Of a DNA stretch of 64,000 nucleotides, positions 41,807 to 50,196 are shown one piece after another. Numbering within the stretch: the first letter of the stretch is position 1; each line of letters begins with the position of its first letter. Source of the DNA: CAXXHQ01 sp963665265 (GTDB lineage: Bacteria > Planctomycetota > Planctomycetia > Pirellulales > Thermoguttaceae); the NCBI GenBank assembly GCA_963665265.2, contig OY762224.2:2046001-2110000 (forward strand), read 5' to 3'. The notes under the pieces were generated by a model that was not told where the DNA came from, did not search any database, and saw only the letters and a list, made by a program, of their open reading frames with translations. The position numbers and the translations under genes are program-made.

Positions 41807-42955
41807 ATGAAAACGCATCGCGTCGGCATTATCATGAACGGCGTCACGGGCCGAATGGGCGCCAATCAGCATTTGGGACGCTCGATTGCGGCGATTCGCA
41901 AGCAAGGAGGCGTGAAAATCAGCGCCGACGAGACGATCATCCCCGACCCGATTCTCGTCGGGCGCAACGTGAACAAGTTGCAGGCGTTGGCCGCTCAACA
42001 TGGCGTAGATAAATACTCGACCGACCTGGACGCCGTCCTCTCCGATTCGAGCTATACGCTCTATTTCGACGCTCTTACGACGCAGCTTCGCGTGCCGAAC
42101 GTCCGCAAAGCCATCGCGGCCGGCAAAAATATCTACGTTGAAAAGCCGATCGCCACCAGCACGGAAGACGCCCTTTCGCTCTATCGCGCCGCCGAGGCGG
42201 CCGGCGTGAAGCACGGAGTCGTCCAAGACAAACTTTGGCTTCCCGGCCTGATGAAGCTGAAATATCTGATCGATACCGGATATTTTGGACGCATGCTTTC
42301 CGTTCGCGGCGAATTCGGCTACTGGGTCTTCGACGGCGTGAACCAGCCGTGCCAACGACCCAGTTGGAACTATCGCTTTGAGGAAGGCGGCAGCATTCTA
42401 ATCGATATGTTCTGCCACTGGCGTTACGTGATCGATAACTTGTTTGGCGAAGTTCAATCGCTCGTCTGTCATGCCGCGACGCATATTCCGCAGCGAGTGG
42501 ACGAGCTAGGCAAGACCTACGACTGCACGGCCGACGACTCGGCCTACGCTATTTTCATTTTGAAGAACGGCATGCCGATCCAATTGAACTCGTCGTGGTG
42601 CGTGCGGGTTCGTCGCGACGATTTGCTCACGTTCCAAGTGGACGGCGAGACAGGCTCGGCCTTCGCCGGCCTACGCGATTGCCGCGTTCAACACGACGCT
42701 TTCACTCCGCGACCGGTTTGGAATCCCGACATCGAGCAACCGATCAACTTCTTCGCCGATTGGCGCGACGTTCCGTCGAACGTCATTTACGACAACGCTT
42801 TCAAGGTTCAATGGGAATTGTTCCTTAAGCACTTGGTCGTCGGCACGCCGTTCCGTTGGGGGCTCATGGAAGGCGCCAAGGGCGTGCAGCTTGCCGAATT
42901 GGGCATTCAGTCATGGAAGAATCGCGCTTGGGTCGATGTGCCCGAGTTGGCGTAG
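41807..42955 (+). CDS. Gfo/Idh/MocA-type NAD(P)-dependent oxidoreductase
   Basis: The 382-residue protein has a Rossmann N-terminal domain and the family motif YVEKPIATSTEDALSLYRAA near residue 110. The dinucleotide loop reads IIMNGVTGRMGAN, nearer to the GxxGxMG form of DapB than to the usual GxGxxG. The C-terminal domain contains GGSILIDMFCHWRYVIDNLF, corresponding to the catalytic GG..D..H region. An AGGAG precedes the ATG at a good distance. The substrate, probably a sugar or a cyclitol, cannot be read. It follows dnaB by 44 bp and precedes the SRP RNA. Confidence 0.85.
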   Translation: MKTHRVGIIMNGVTGRMGANQHLGRSIAAIRKQGGVKISADETIIPDPILVGRNVNKLQALAAQHGVDKYSTDLDAVLSDSSYTLYFDALTTQLRVPNVRKAIAAGKNIYVEKPIATSTEDALSLYRAAEAAGVKHGVVQDKLWLPGLMKLKYLIDTGYFGRMLSVRGEFGYWVFDGVNQPCQRPSWNYRFEEGGSILIDMFCHWRYVIDNLFGEVQSLVCHAATHIPQRVDELGKTYDCTADDSAYAIFILKNGMPIQLNSSWCVRVRRDDLLTFQVDGETGSAFAGLRDCRVQHDAFTPRPVWNPDIEQPINFFADWRDVPSNVIYDNAFKVQWELFLKHLVVGTPFRWGLMEGAKGVQLAELGIQSWKNRAWVDVPELA

Positions 42956-43123
42956 ACTTTTCACCGATGTTTTCCAGAACCGGCAGCGTATTCAGGGAGC
43001 GGCCGATTTTTTGCGCAAAGACGATTCTTCGGCGTTTTTGCGTGCGGCGGTTAGCCCCCGCCGTCGGGGATGGGGTACGATTCTCGCTCCCTTTCGCAAT
43101 TTGCCGCCTGCGAGCCGCCCCCT

Positions 43124-43152
43124 TTGACGGCGGAGGCGAAACATCGTACAAA
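43124..43152 (+). promoter_or_regulatory. Promoter of the SRP RNA gene
   Basis: TTGACG (43124-43129) and TACAAA (43147-43152) are spaced by 17 bp. Transcription would start near 43159, about 34 nt before the paired 5' end of the SRP RNA, so the RNA would need 5' processing. Confidence 0.65.
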
Positions 43153-43192
43153 TAAGAGTCTAGCCTGTGCGCGGCCGAGTTGGCCGACGTTT

Positions 43193-43288
43193 GATGAGAG
43201 GCCCCCGTGATGGGGAGCTGTGAACCTGGTCAGGGACGAAAGTCAGCAGCCATAAGCGGTCATCCCTAGGTGCGGCGGGTCTCTCATC
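43193..43288 (+). ncRNA. ffs: Signal recognition particle RNA, small bacterial type (4.5S-like)
   Basis: The ends GATGAGAG (43193-43200) and CTCTCATC (43281-43288) pair to close a single long hairpin of about 96 nt. The apical part has the conserved SRP signature: GTGAACC on the 5' side, GGTCAGG, a GGGAC-GAAA-GTC tetraloop, and AGCAGCC for the Ffh-binding internal loop. There is no Alu domain. It forms the particle with Ffh that targets nascent membrane proteins. Its place just before dnaX-ybaB-recR is a frequently seen gene order. Confidence 0.93.
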
Positions 43289-43400
43289 GAACGCCGTCCT
43301 GCGCTCGCCGCGTTTTTTTCAAACGCCGTCGCCGCGATCGTCGCATCGATGAACGTCGGCTTCGCGGACGGATTTCGCACCCTCTTTGAGAACGCTTGCC

Positions 43401-45233
43401 ATGGCCGAGCCGACGCACACCGCCGCGAACGTCTCCGCCGCTCCCGACGTCGCTAAGCAGTACGTCGTCGTCGCTCGACGCTATCGTCCGCAAGGATTCG
43501 CCGAACTCGTCGGCCAAGAGCACGTCGCGCAAGCCCTCTCCAACGCCATCGAAACGAACCGCGTTGGTCACGCTTATCTCTTTACCGGCGCCCGAGGCGT
43601 AGGCAAAACGTCGTCAGCGCGAATCTTGGCGAAAGCCTTGAATTGCGAAAAAGGTTCGACCGCCGCCCCCTGCAACGAATGCGACGTCTGTAAAAGCGTC
43701 AGCGGCGGCGACGATGTGGACGTTCTCGAAATCGACGGCGCCAGCAACCGGGGCATCGACGAAATTCGCCAGCTTCGGCAAAACGTCAACGTCCGGCCGA
43801 GTCGATCGCGTTACAAAATTTACATCATCGACGAAGTCCACATGCTCACGCGCGAGGCGTTCAACGCTTTGCTTAAAACGCTGGAAGAGCCGCCGGAACA
43901 CGTCAAATTTATCTTCTGCACGACCGAGCCGAATAAGATTCCGATCACGATTCTTTCGCGGTGCCAGCGGTTCGACTTCGCCGGAATCGCCACGGCGTCG
44001 ATTGCCGCGCGCTTGCGTCAGATCGTCGATGCGGAAGGAGTCGAGGCCGAGCCGGAAGCGTTGGAATTGCTCGCCCGCCGCGCCGCCGGATCGATGCGCG
44101 ACAGCCAATCGCTTTTAGAGCAGTTGCTCGCCTTCGCCCCGGGAAAAATTTCGGTCGCCGACGTCCACGGCATGCTCGGCACCGCTAACGACGCAATCGT
44201 CTTTGAGCTGGTCCGGAATTTGTCCGAGCGAAACGCTCCCGAAGCGCTTCGCGTTTTCGACGCGGCCCTGCAAGCCGGCGTCGACGCCTCGCAATTGTTC
44301 GAACAGCTTCTCGGCAGTTACCGAGATTGCATGGTCGCTTCGGTCGGTTGCCCGCCCGAAGGAATGATTTACGTTTCGCCCGGCCAAGCCGACGAATTGC
44401 GCGCGATTAGCCAACGCCTCGGCCTGCATACGATCTTGGCCTCGCTCCAAATCATCGATCAAACGATGGCTCGCTTCCGTGTTAGCACGCAGTCGCGCAT
44501 CTTAGCCGAATTGGCCTTGGTTCGCATTTGCCAATTGGAAGACCTCGACGAGATCGCCGGTTGGATCGCCGAGTTGCAGAACGCTCCGGCAGGTTCGGTC
44601 GCCGTTCCCGGTATCGCCGCAGGCGCCCCGTCCCCTCGCATCGCTCCGCCCGCCGCGCCGAGTTCGGCCTATCCGACGGCGCCTTCTTACGGCCCCCCCG
44701 TAAAAAAAAACTTTGAATCGACCGTAAACGCCGCCAACGACGAATTGGCCTCCGCCGACGCGAACGACGACGCTCTGCCGCCCGACGAATTGTTAAATGT
44801 CGCTGCGGCCTCGGCTGCGCCCGAGTCAAACGCTCCGGCCGTTTCGCTCGACAATCCGACTCAAGCGTGGTCCTCGTCCTTAACGCTCGTTTCAGGGTTG
44901 GTCGTCGACCAGGCGAAGCAGTTTTCCAAAGTCACGTTCTCCCCGCCGAATCGTCTCTCAGTATTTTTTGAAGCGAAATTTTTCATCGCCAAGGCGGCTT
45001 GCGAAAAGAACGTCGCCAAATTTGAACGAGCGTTGGCCGACGCGACGGGCAAGAACATCAAAATCGACTTCCAATTGGAAGCCTCGAAAGTAACGCAGCA
45101 GCAGACCGCGGCGCCAACCCGCGCCGTTTCACAGCATCAGCTCATGCTCGAGATTTCCAAAAATCCGATGGTCCAACGAGCGACAGAGCTTTTCGGCGCC
45201 ACGCCGACGAACATCGAACAACCGGATAAGTAA
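43401..45233 (+). CDS. dnaX: DNA polymerase III subunit gamma/tau
   Basis: The 610-residue tau form is the clamp-loader ATPase of the replisome. It has GARGVGKTSSARILAKALNC (Walker A, near residue 62), the zinc-binding set C-x8-C-x2-C-x2-C ending CNECDVC, IIDEVHMLTREAFNALLKTL (Walker B) and LSRCQRFDF (the SRC motif). Domain III ends near residue 375 and is followed by a Pro/Ala-rich linker and a tau-specific C terminus. ATG 43401 was chosen over an in-frame TTG at 43386. At 44702-44710 a run of nine A residues could make a 438-residue gamma form by frameshift or slippage. ybaB and recR follow. Confidence 0.95.
   Translation: MAEPTHTAANVSAAPDVAKQYVVVARRYRPQGFAELVGQEHVAQALSNAIETNRVGHAYLFTGARGVGKTSSARILAKALNCEKGSTAAPCNECDVCKSVSGGDDVDVLEIDGASNRGIDEIRQLRQNVNVRPSRSRYKIYIIDEVHMLTREAFNALLKTLEEPPEHVKFIFCTTEPNKIPITILSRCQRFDFAGIATASIAARLRQIVDAEGVEAEPEALELLARRAAGSMRDSQSLLEQLLAFAPGKISVADVHGMLGTANDAIVFELVRNLSERNAPEALRVFDAALQAGVDASQLFEQLLGSYRDCMVASVGCPPEGMIYVSPGQADELRAISQRLGLHTILASLQIIDQTMARFRVSTQSRILAELALVRICQLEDLDEIAGWIAELQNAPAGSVAVPGIAAGAPSPRIAPPAAPSSAYPTAPSYGPPVKKNFESTVNAANDELASADANDDALPPDELLNVAAASAAPESNAPAVSLDNPTQAWSSSLTLVSGLVVDQAKQFSKVTFSPPNRLSVFFEAKFFIAKAACEKNVAKFERALADATGKNIKIDFQLEASKVTQQQTAAPTRAVSQHQLMLEISKNPMVQRATELFGATPTNIEQPDK
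44702..44727 (+). promoter_or_regulatory. A9 slippery site in dnaX with early stops in both other frames
   Basis: The tau frame reads GTA AAA AAA AAC TTT through nine As. A -1 shift on A-AAA-AAA gives AAA CTT TGA with a stop at 44714-44716; a +1 shift gives ACT TTG AAT CGA CCG TAA with a stop at 44725-44727. The shortened product would have about 438 residues, close to the E. coli gamma subunit. Confidence 0.7.
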
Positions 45234-45268
45234 TTTCTCCTATATATCCTTTCGCGGTCATATAATCC

Positions 45269-45628
45269 ATGTTCAAAAACCTTTCGAATATCGCATCGAT
45301 TATGAAACAGGCGCAGGAGATCGGTTCGAATATGAACCAGATGTCCGAAACGCTCCGCTCGAAACGCATCGTCGGCTCGTCCGGCGGCGGAATGATCGAA
45401 ATCGAAGTCAACGGCCTAATGGAGGCGCTCGCCTGCCGCATCGATCCGCAGTTGCTTGCGCAAAACGATAAGACGATGCTCGAGGATTTAATCGTCGCGG
45501 CCGTCAATCAAGCCGTCGTCAAAAGCAAGCAGACGCATGCCGAGGCGATAAGCGAGATGACCGGCGGACTTTCGTTGCCCGGCCTGAACGAAGCGCTAAG
45601 CAAACTGACCGGCGGCACGACGGAGTAA
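45269..45628 (+). CDS. ybaB: Nucleoid-associated protein, YbaB/EbfC family
   Basis: The 119-residue protein has the YbaB fold: an N-terminal helix (MFKNLSNIASIMKQAQEIGS), a beta sheet with VGSSGGGMIEIEVNGLMEAL, and a C-terminal helix with LEDLIVAAVNQAVVKSKQTH, then a flexible GGLSLPG tail. It binds DNA as a dimer. Its position between dnaX and recR is the usual one and supports the call. It starts 35 bp after dnaX. Confidence 0.92.
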   Translation: MFKNLSNIASIMKQAQEIGSNMNQMSETLRSKRIVGSSGGGMIEIEVNGLMEALACRIDPQLLAQNDKTMLEDLIVAAVNQAVVKSKQTHAEAISEMTGGLSLPGLNEALSKLTGGTTE

Positions 45629-45694
45629 TTTCTTTTTGCATGCGGTTGAAACGACGCCGCGCTGCGTGATAGCACATTTCAAGGACGGAACGAC

Positions 45695-46297
45695 ATGGCG
45701 GAACTCTCGCAATCGGTTATTGGCCTCATCAACGAATTCGCCAAACTGCCCGGCATTGGGCGGAAGACGGCCGAACGCCTCACATATCATGTTCTCCGCG
45801 CGCATAAGCAAGAGGCGTTGGCGTTGGCCGACGCCATTCGCTCGGTGAAGGAAAACGTTCGCTATTGCAGCGTTTGCTACAATTTGTCCGAAGGCGAGAT
45901 TTGCGAAATTTGCTCCGATCCTCGCCGCGATCAAGAGACCCTTTGCGTCGTCGAACAACCGCGAGACTTAATCGCCTTAGAGCAGACCGCCGCTTTTCGA
46001 GGCCTTTATCACGTGTTGCTCGGTCGCATTGCGCCGCTCGAAGGAATCCAGCCCGAGCATTTGACGATCGACGCCCTCGTCGCGCGGGTTCGCAAAGGTC
46101 AATTCAAAGAACTGATCATGGCGACGAATCCGACTGTCGAAGGGGACGGCACGTCGCTCTACATTTCAAACGCCCTAGCCGACTTTCCCGTTCACATCAC
46201 GCGGCTTGCGCGAGGAATCACCTCGGGCAGCGTGTTGGAATTCGCCAATAAAGAAATCTTGACCGACGCCATTTCGGGCCGACAACGGTTTAACTAA
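45695..46297 (+). CDS. recR: Recombination protein RecR
   Basis: The 200-residue protein works with RecF and RecO to load RecA at gaps. It begins with the helix-hairpin-helix region INEFAKLPGIGRKTAERLTY, has the zinc finger CSVCYNLSEGEICEIC, a Toprim domain (LCVVEQPRDLIALEQTAAFR, GVSTLxx-type loop IMATNPTVEGDGTSLYI), and the C-terminal Walker-B-like TRLARGITSGSVLEFANKEI. Length and motifs are complete. The stretch 46298-46515 after it holds nothing recognisable. Confidence 0.95.
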   Translation: MAELSQSVIGLINEFAKLPGIGRKTAERLTYHVLRAHKQEALALADAIRSVKENVRYCSVCYNLSEGEICEICSDPRRDQETLCVVEQPRDLIALEQTAAFRGLYHVLLGRIAPLEGIQPEHLTIDALVARVRKGQFKELIMATNPTVEGDGTSLYISNALADFPVHITRLARGITSGSVLEFANKEILTDAISGRQRFN

Positions 46298-46515
46298 ATC
46301 GCTTATGTCGAAAATCTCGCTAGCGGCAGATTTAACCGCGAAGGAACGCCAATAGACTAAAATCGGTCGGCTACGTGATGAGTGACGCACGTTTCTTGCT
46401 CGCAACGTCGTTTTTTGGTTATCTTCCGTCGTGTCCAATATTGCCGTGCCTCCTGCGAATACGATAATAGCGAGGTTCCGTCGTCGGTAAAGTCGCTTTT
46501 CACAGAGGGGAATCT

Positions 46516-47751
46516 ATGACGAAGTTGAAAAAAGTCTTTCTGCGAATTGCGATCATTCTTGGCGCCGCGTTTTTGTTGCTCGTATTTGCCGTCTCGGTAT
46601 ATTCATGGAAGCTCGATAAGGAAGTCGAGGCGAAAGTGGCCGCTATCAAAGCGGCCGGCGATCCGACGTGCTTGGCCGACCTCGCTCGTAAACCGATTCC
46701 GACCGAACAGAACGGCGCCACTTATCTCATTCAAGCAAGCGCCGAAATAGAAAAACTTCTTGCGGCGGTTGAAACCGATAAGGACGGCAATTATCATGAG
46801 CCGACTCTCAAACAGATAGAGAACGAGCTACAACACTATCCGAATATCCGCCCGTTGTTGGAGAAGGTCGTCGCATGTCCGAAATTTGACTTCCAACAGG
46901 ATATTGGCAACTTGCCGTCGAAAATCTGCATCAATAACAGCGGAAAAGATAGTCTTTTTGAAGTCACCCATCGGTCATGGAGATACCTCAACCATGAAAC
47001 GACGGTAGCGCAGGCTGCGGGACGCAATGATGAATTGCTTCGTTCAGCGATCTTACTGTTTCGATTGGGACGCCAAATCAGTTGCGATCCGTTTCAGACA
47101 CACTCCACGCATATAGTAGCTTTAAGCCTCCAAAGCGAGTCTCTCAAAAACGCCTACGACGTTCTCCAGCGAGGATCGGCAAACGCCCAACTTCTCGATG
47201 AGTTGAACGCCGAATTAGCGGAGTGCGACTATGTGAAAGAATGTCGACGATCCACTGCAATTGAGCGAGCGTATTGGCTGGACCTAATCCGCGAAATGCC
47301 GCAAAATCACATTTTCTTGATGAAAATGCAGTTAGCCGCCTTGAAAACATTTGAAAACTATTTGCATTATTGCACGGAGCCCTGCTCCGAATGGATTACT
47401 CACGTGCCGCAGGCTGATCTGGGGACAGTGAACCTTACCAATCTGGATGAGTCGCTCAACTTGGGACTGCGGTCCATGCTGATTTGCTCCCGTTGCACGC
47501 AAGCCAGAAAGAACGCCTTGCGAATCATCAATGCGTTGCAGAGCAAGAACATAACGGAAGACAAGAAGATTCCGACGATGGCCGAGTTGGGATTGCCCGA
47601 CGAAGTCGGCGTCGATCCGTTTAACGGCAAGTCGATGCAGATAAAGAAACAACCCAAAGGATGGCTCGTCTATTCCGTCGGCGAAAATCTCAAAGACGAC
47701 GGCGGCGAACTCGAAACTCCGCTCGACGTCGGCTTCGGGCCGAAGAAGTAA
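46516..47751 (+). CDS. Membrane-anchored planctomycete-type protein with DPFNGK...YSVGEN C-terminus
   Basis: The 411-residue product has one N-terminal transmembrane helix (VFLRIAIILGAAFLLLVFAV) and a long helical extracytoplasmic part. The C-terminal segment (LPDEVGVDPFNGKSMQIKKQ, then GWLVYSVGENLKDDGGE) matches a short module that recurs in planctomycete secreted and membrane proteins, according to my memory of such genomes. Several cysteines (CSRCTQ, CTEPCSEW) may form disulfides. GAGGGGA lies 7 nt before the ATG. Function is unknown. Confidence 0.7.
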   Translation: MTKLKKVFLRIAIILGAAFLLLVFAVSVYSWKLDKEVEAKVAAIKAAGDPTCLADLARKPIPTEQNGATYLIQASAEIEKLLAAVETDKDGNYHEPTLKQIENELQHYPNIRPLLEKVVACPKFDFQQDIGNLPSKICINNSGKDSLFEVTHRSWRYLNHETTVAQAAGRNDELLRSAILLFRLGRQISCDPFQTHSTHIVALSLQSESLKNAYDVLQRGSANAQLLDELNAELAECDYVKECRRSTAIERAYWLDLIREMPQNHIFLMKMQLAALKTFENYLHYCTEPCSEWITHVPQADLGTVNLTNLDESLNLGLRSMLICSRCTQARKNALRIINALQSKNITEDKKIPTMAELGLPDEVGVDPFNGKSMQIKKQPKGWLVYSVGENLKDDGGELETPLDVGFGPKK

Positions 47752-47803
47752 GCAAACACGCATGCCTTCGGCATGGCGGCTAAACAGTCAGCTCTGCTTA
47801 CCT

Positions 47804-49177
47804 TTAATTTCGCAGGGCTTGGATGGGCGCGGGAATGCGTCCGCCGAATCGGACGAACGCCGCGCTGGCGCCGGAGTTGCGCACTTCCATGACCGGGGCG
47901 TGGCCGAAGAGGCCGCCGAAGTCGACCACGTCGCCCGCTTTTGCGCCTGGAACGGGAATCACGCGCACGGCCGTCGTCTTGTCGTTGATAATTCCGATCG
48001 CCATTTCGTCGGCGATGATCCCCGCGATCGTCTCGGCCGGCGTGTCGCCGGGAACCATGATCATATCTAAGCCGACCGAGCAAACGCTGGTCATCGCTTC
48101 GAGCTTCTCGAGAACGAGATGCCCTTGCGCGACGGCGTCGGCCAACGTCGAGTCTTCGCTGACGGGAATGAACGCGCCGCTCAAGCCGCCGACCGAACTG
48201 GAGGCGAACAAGCCCCCTTTTTTCACGGCGTCGTTGAGCATGGCCACGGCGGCCGTCGAACCGGGGGCGCCGATGTTCTCGATGCCGAGCGCTTTCAAGA
48301 TTTCGCCCACGCTGTCGCCCACGGTCGGAGTCGGTGCGAGCGAAAGATCGACGATGCCGAAGGCGACGCCCAATTCTTGCGCCACTTCGCGGCCGATCAA
48401 TTCGCCGACGCGAGTGACGCGGAAGCTCGTGATTTTAATTTCCTCGGCCAAGTCGCCGAGCGTCAGGTTTCCGCCTTGCGCGACGCGGCGTTTCAAGGCG
48501 CTGCATACGACGCCCGGTCCGGAGACGCCGATGTTGATCGCCGCTTCAGGCTCGCCCGAGCCCATGTAGGCGCCGGCCATGAAAGGACTGTCCTCGGGAA
48601 TGTTGGAAAACACCACTAATTTGGCGCATCCGAATCCGCGTTGCTCTTTCGTCGCTTCGGCGATTTTCAAAATAACGTGGCCGAGCTTGAGCACGGCGTC
48701 CATGTTGATGCCCGCTTTGCGGGTCGCCACGTTAATCGACGAGCAGACCCGCTTCGTTTGCGCGAGGACTTCGGGCAGCGAATCGATGACGACTTCGTCG
48801 CCGCTGGAGATTCCTTTTTGCACGAGGGCCGAGAATCCGCCGACGAAATCGACGCCGCACTCGTCGGCCGCCGCATCGAGGGTCTTGGCCATTTGCAACG
48901 CTGCAGCATGACCGTGACCGGCCAGCAACGTCGATGCGGGCGTAATCGCAATTCGCTTATTAATGACGGGAATGCCGTACTTCGCGCCGACCCGGTCGCA
49001 AATCTCGACCAATCGGCTGGCGCGCGACGTAATCTTCTGCTTCAGCTTTTTGCATAAGTGATCGACGCTCGGCGCCGCGCAGTCCTCGATATTGAGCGCC
49101 AACGTCACCGTGCGCACGTCCAAATGCTCGGCATGGAGCATTTCTATAGTCGATAAAATTTCGTCAGTTCGAAGCAT
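47804..49177 (-). CDS. PFL family protein (UPF0210)
   Basis: The 457-residue protein matches the UPF0210/PFL family, distantly related to glycyl-radical enzymes in fold but without their chemistry shown. Conserved pieces include VRTVTLALNIEDCAAPSVDH, RIAITPASTLLAGHG, VFSNIPEDSPFMAGAYMGSG and VSGPGVVCSALKRR. It follows an ACT-domain gene on the same strand after 53 bp, as in many bacteria where the two are paired. The substrate is unknown; the pairing suggests amino-acid-dependent control of its activity. Confidence 0.88.
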   Translation of the reverse strand: MLRTDEILSTIEMLHAEHLDVRTVTLALNIEDCAAPSVDHLCKKLKQKITSRASRLVEICDRVGAKYGIPVINKRIAITPASTLLAGHGHAAALQMAKTLDAAADECGVDFVGGFSALVQKGISSGDEVVIDSLPEVLAQTKRVCSSINVATRKAGINMDAVLKLGHVILKIAEATKEQRGFGCAKLVVFSNIPEDSPFMAGAYMGSGEPEAAINIGVSGPGVVCSALKRRVAQGGNLTLGDLAEEIKITSFRVTRVGELIGREVAQELGVAFGIVDLSLAPTPTVGDSVGEILKALGIENIGAPGSTAAVAMLNDAVKKGGLFASSSVGGLSGAFIPVSEDSTLADAVAQGHLVLEKLEAMTSVCSVGLDMIMVPGDTPAETIAGIIADEMAIGIINDKTTAVRVIPVPGAKAGDVVDFGGLFGHAPVMEVRNSGASAAFVRFGGRIPAPIQALRN

Positions 49178-49230
49178 AGTCGGATATATCGCGTTAGCGA
49201 GAGATGGAGATGCAAAAGGCCAGTTTATTC

Positions 49231-49824
49231 TTATTTATTGATGAGCGCCGAAGGGATGGCGATCATTCTCAGTTGATTCGTGGCCACGAAAATGTTTTCG
49301 TGCTGCAGTTTGACCGTGAAGCCTAATTCGGCGCCCATTTGCTCCAAATCGGCTTGCATCATGCGGATGTCCCAATGGCTCGGAATCTCGACTTGGCCGA
49401 TTAAGACGAAATCGGTTCCGTGTAACGAGCCGTAAAGATCGACGATGTTTACGTCTTTATCGGCGAGGTATTGGCTGAAACGTCGCACGATGCCGGGCTG
49501 ATCGTTGCCGAAGGCCGTGATCACGAAGCGATCGGCCGGATCGGCGACGGTCGTCGTTCCTTCCTCGTTCACCGGTCGCACCATCACTTGGAAGGTCGAC
49601 GATCCGGCGGCCGATTCCCGCACCTGCTGAATCAACTTGTCGGCGCCGACCGGGTGCGGAACGCTGATGATCATGATGAGGGTAAAATATCCGCCCAGCA
49701 CGGTTTGGCTGCAAGCGTCGATGTTGCCGCCGAACTGTTCGACGGCGCCCGTCACGGCGGCGACGATGCCGGGATGATCGTCCGACATTACGTTCAAAAC
49801 GTAAACGTGGTTAAAACGCGTCAT
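49231..49824 (-). CDS. Two-ACT-domain regulatory protein (partner of the PFL protein)
   Basis: The 197-residue product begins MTRFNHVYVLNVMSDDHPGI. It carries two ACT domains: residues 4-85 (IVAAVTGAVEQFGGNIDACS) and about 100-185 (RFVITAFGNDQPGIVRRFSQ, NIVDLYGS). This doubled form resembles GcvR more than the single-ACT UPF0237 protein usually found with UPF0210. ACT domains bind amino acids, so it is probably a sensor for the downstream PFL protein. ATG 49824 fits the family; a TTG eight codons upstream is in frame but unlikely. Confidence 0.82.
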   Translation of the reverse strand: MTRFNHVYVLNVMSDDHPGIVAAVTGAVEQFGGNIDACSQTVLGGYFTLIMIISVPHPVGADKLIQQVRESAAGSSTFQVMVRPVNEEGTTTVADPADRFVITAFGNDQPGIVRRFSQYLADKDVNIVDLYGSLHGTDFVLIGQVEIPSHWDIRMMQADLEQMGAELGFTVKLQHENIFVATNQLRMIAIPSALINK

Positions 49825-50196
49825 AAACCTGAAAATCCTTCGCGGCAAACTGGATGCGAAACCAACTCAACGAAAAATGCCGTACTACAAATATGCCCGC
49901 CAACTCGCGTAAGGACGGAAAAAAACGTTTTTATTAGCGAGTTCCGTGGGAATCGGGTGGGCGGGGCGACTGCAGGCGACGACGGCAAAAGCGTCGTAAA
50001 CGATACAGTTGACAATGTTTTGCGGATCGGCACAAGCGGCGCCCCTTTTTTTCCGGATTTGCGCGACGAATTACTTGGTTTAGCTGGCCCGAAAAACGCC
50101 GTAACGTAACCTTTCCATAGAGGACGGGGTCGCCCCGTCCGGCCCCGCAAGGGGGCGTCGCCCGCAAACCGTTCACGCCGCGAGGAGCGTCGTCGA
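49825..50196. other. Gene-free divergent region with REP-like hairpins
   Basis: No gene is supported. The right part has the palindrome GGACGGGG-TCG-CCCCGTCC (50122-50140) directly followed by a second, GGCCCC-GCAA-GGGGGCG. These resemble the palindromes near 16.6-18.6 kb in having a short centre and a G/C stem, but their sequence differs. AGGAG at 50183-50187 is the ribosome binding site of the next gene. Confidence 0.55.
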
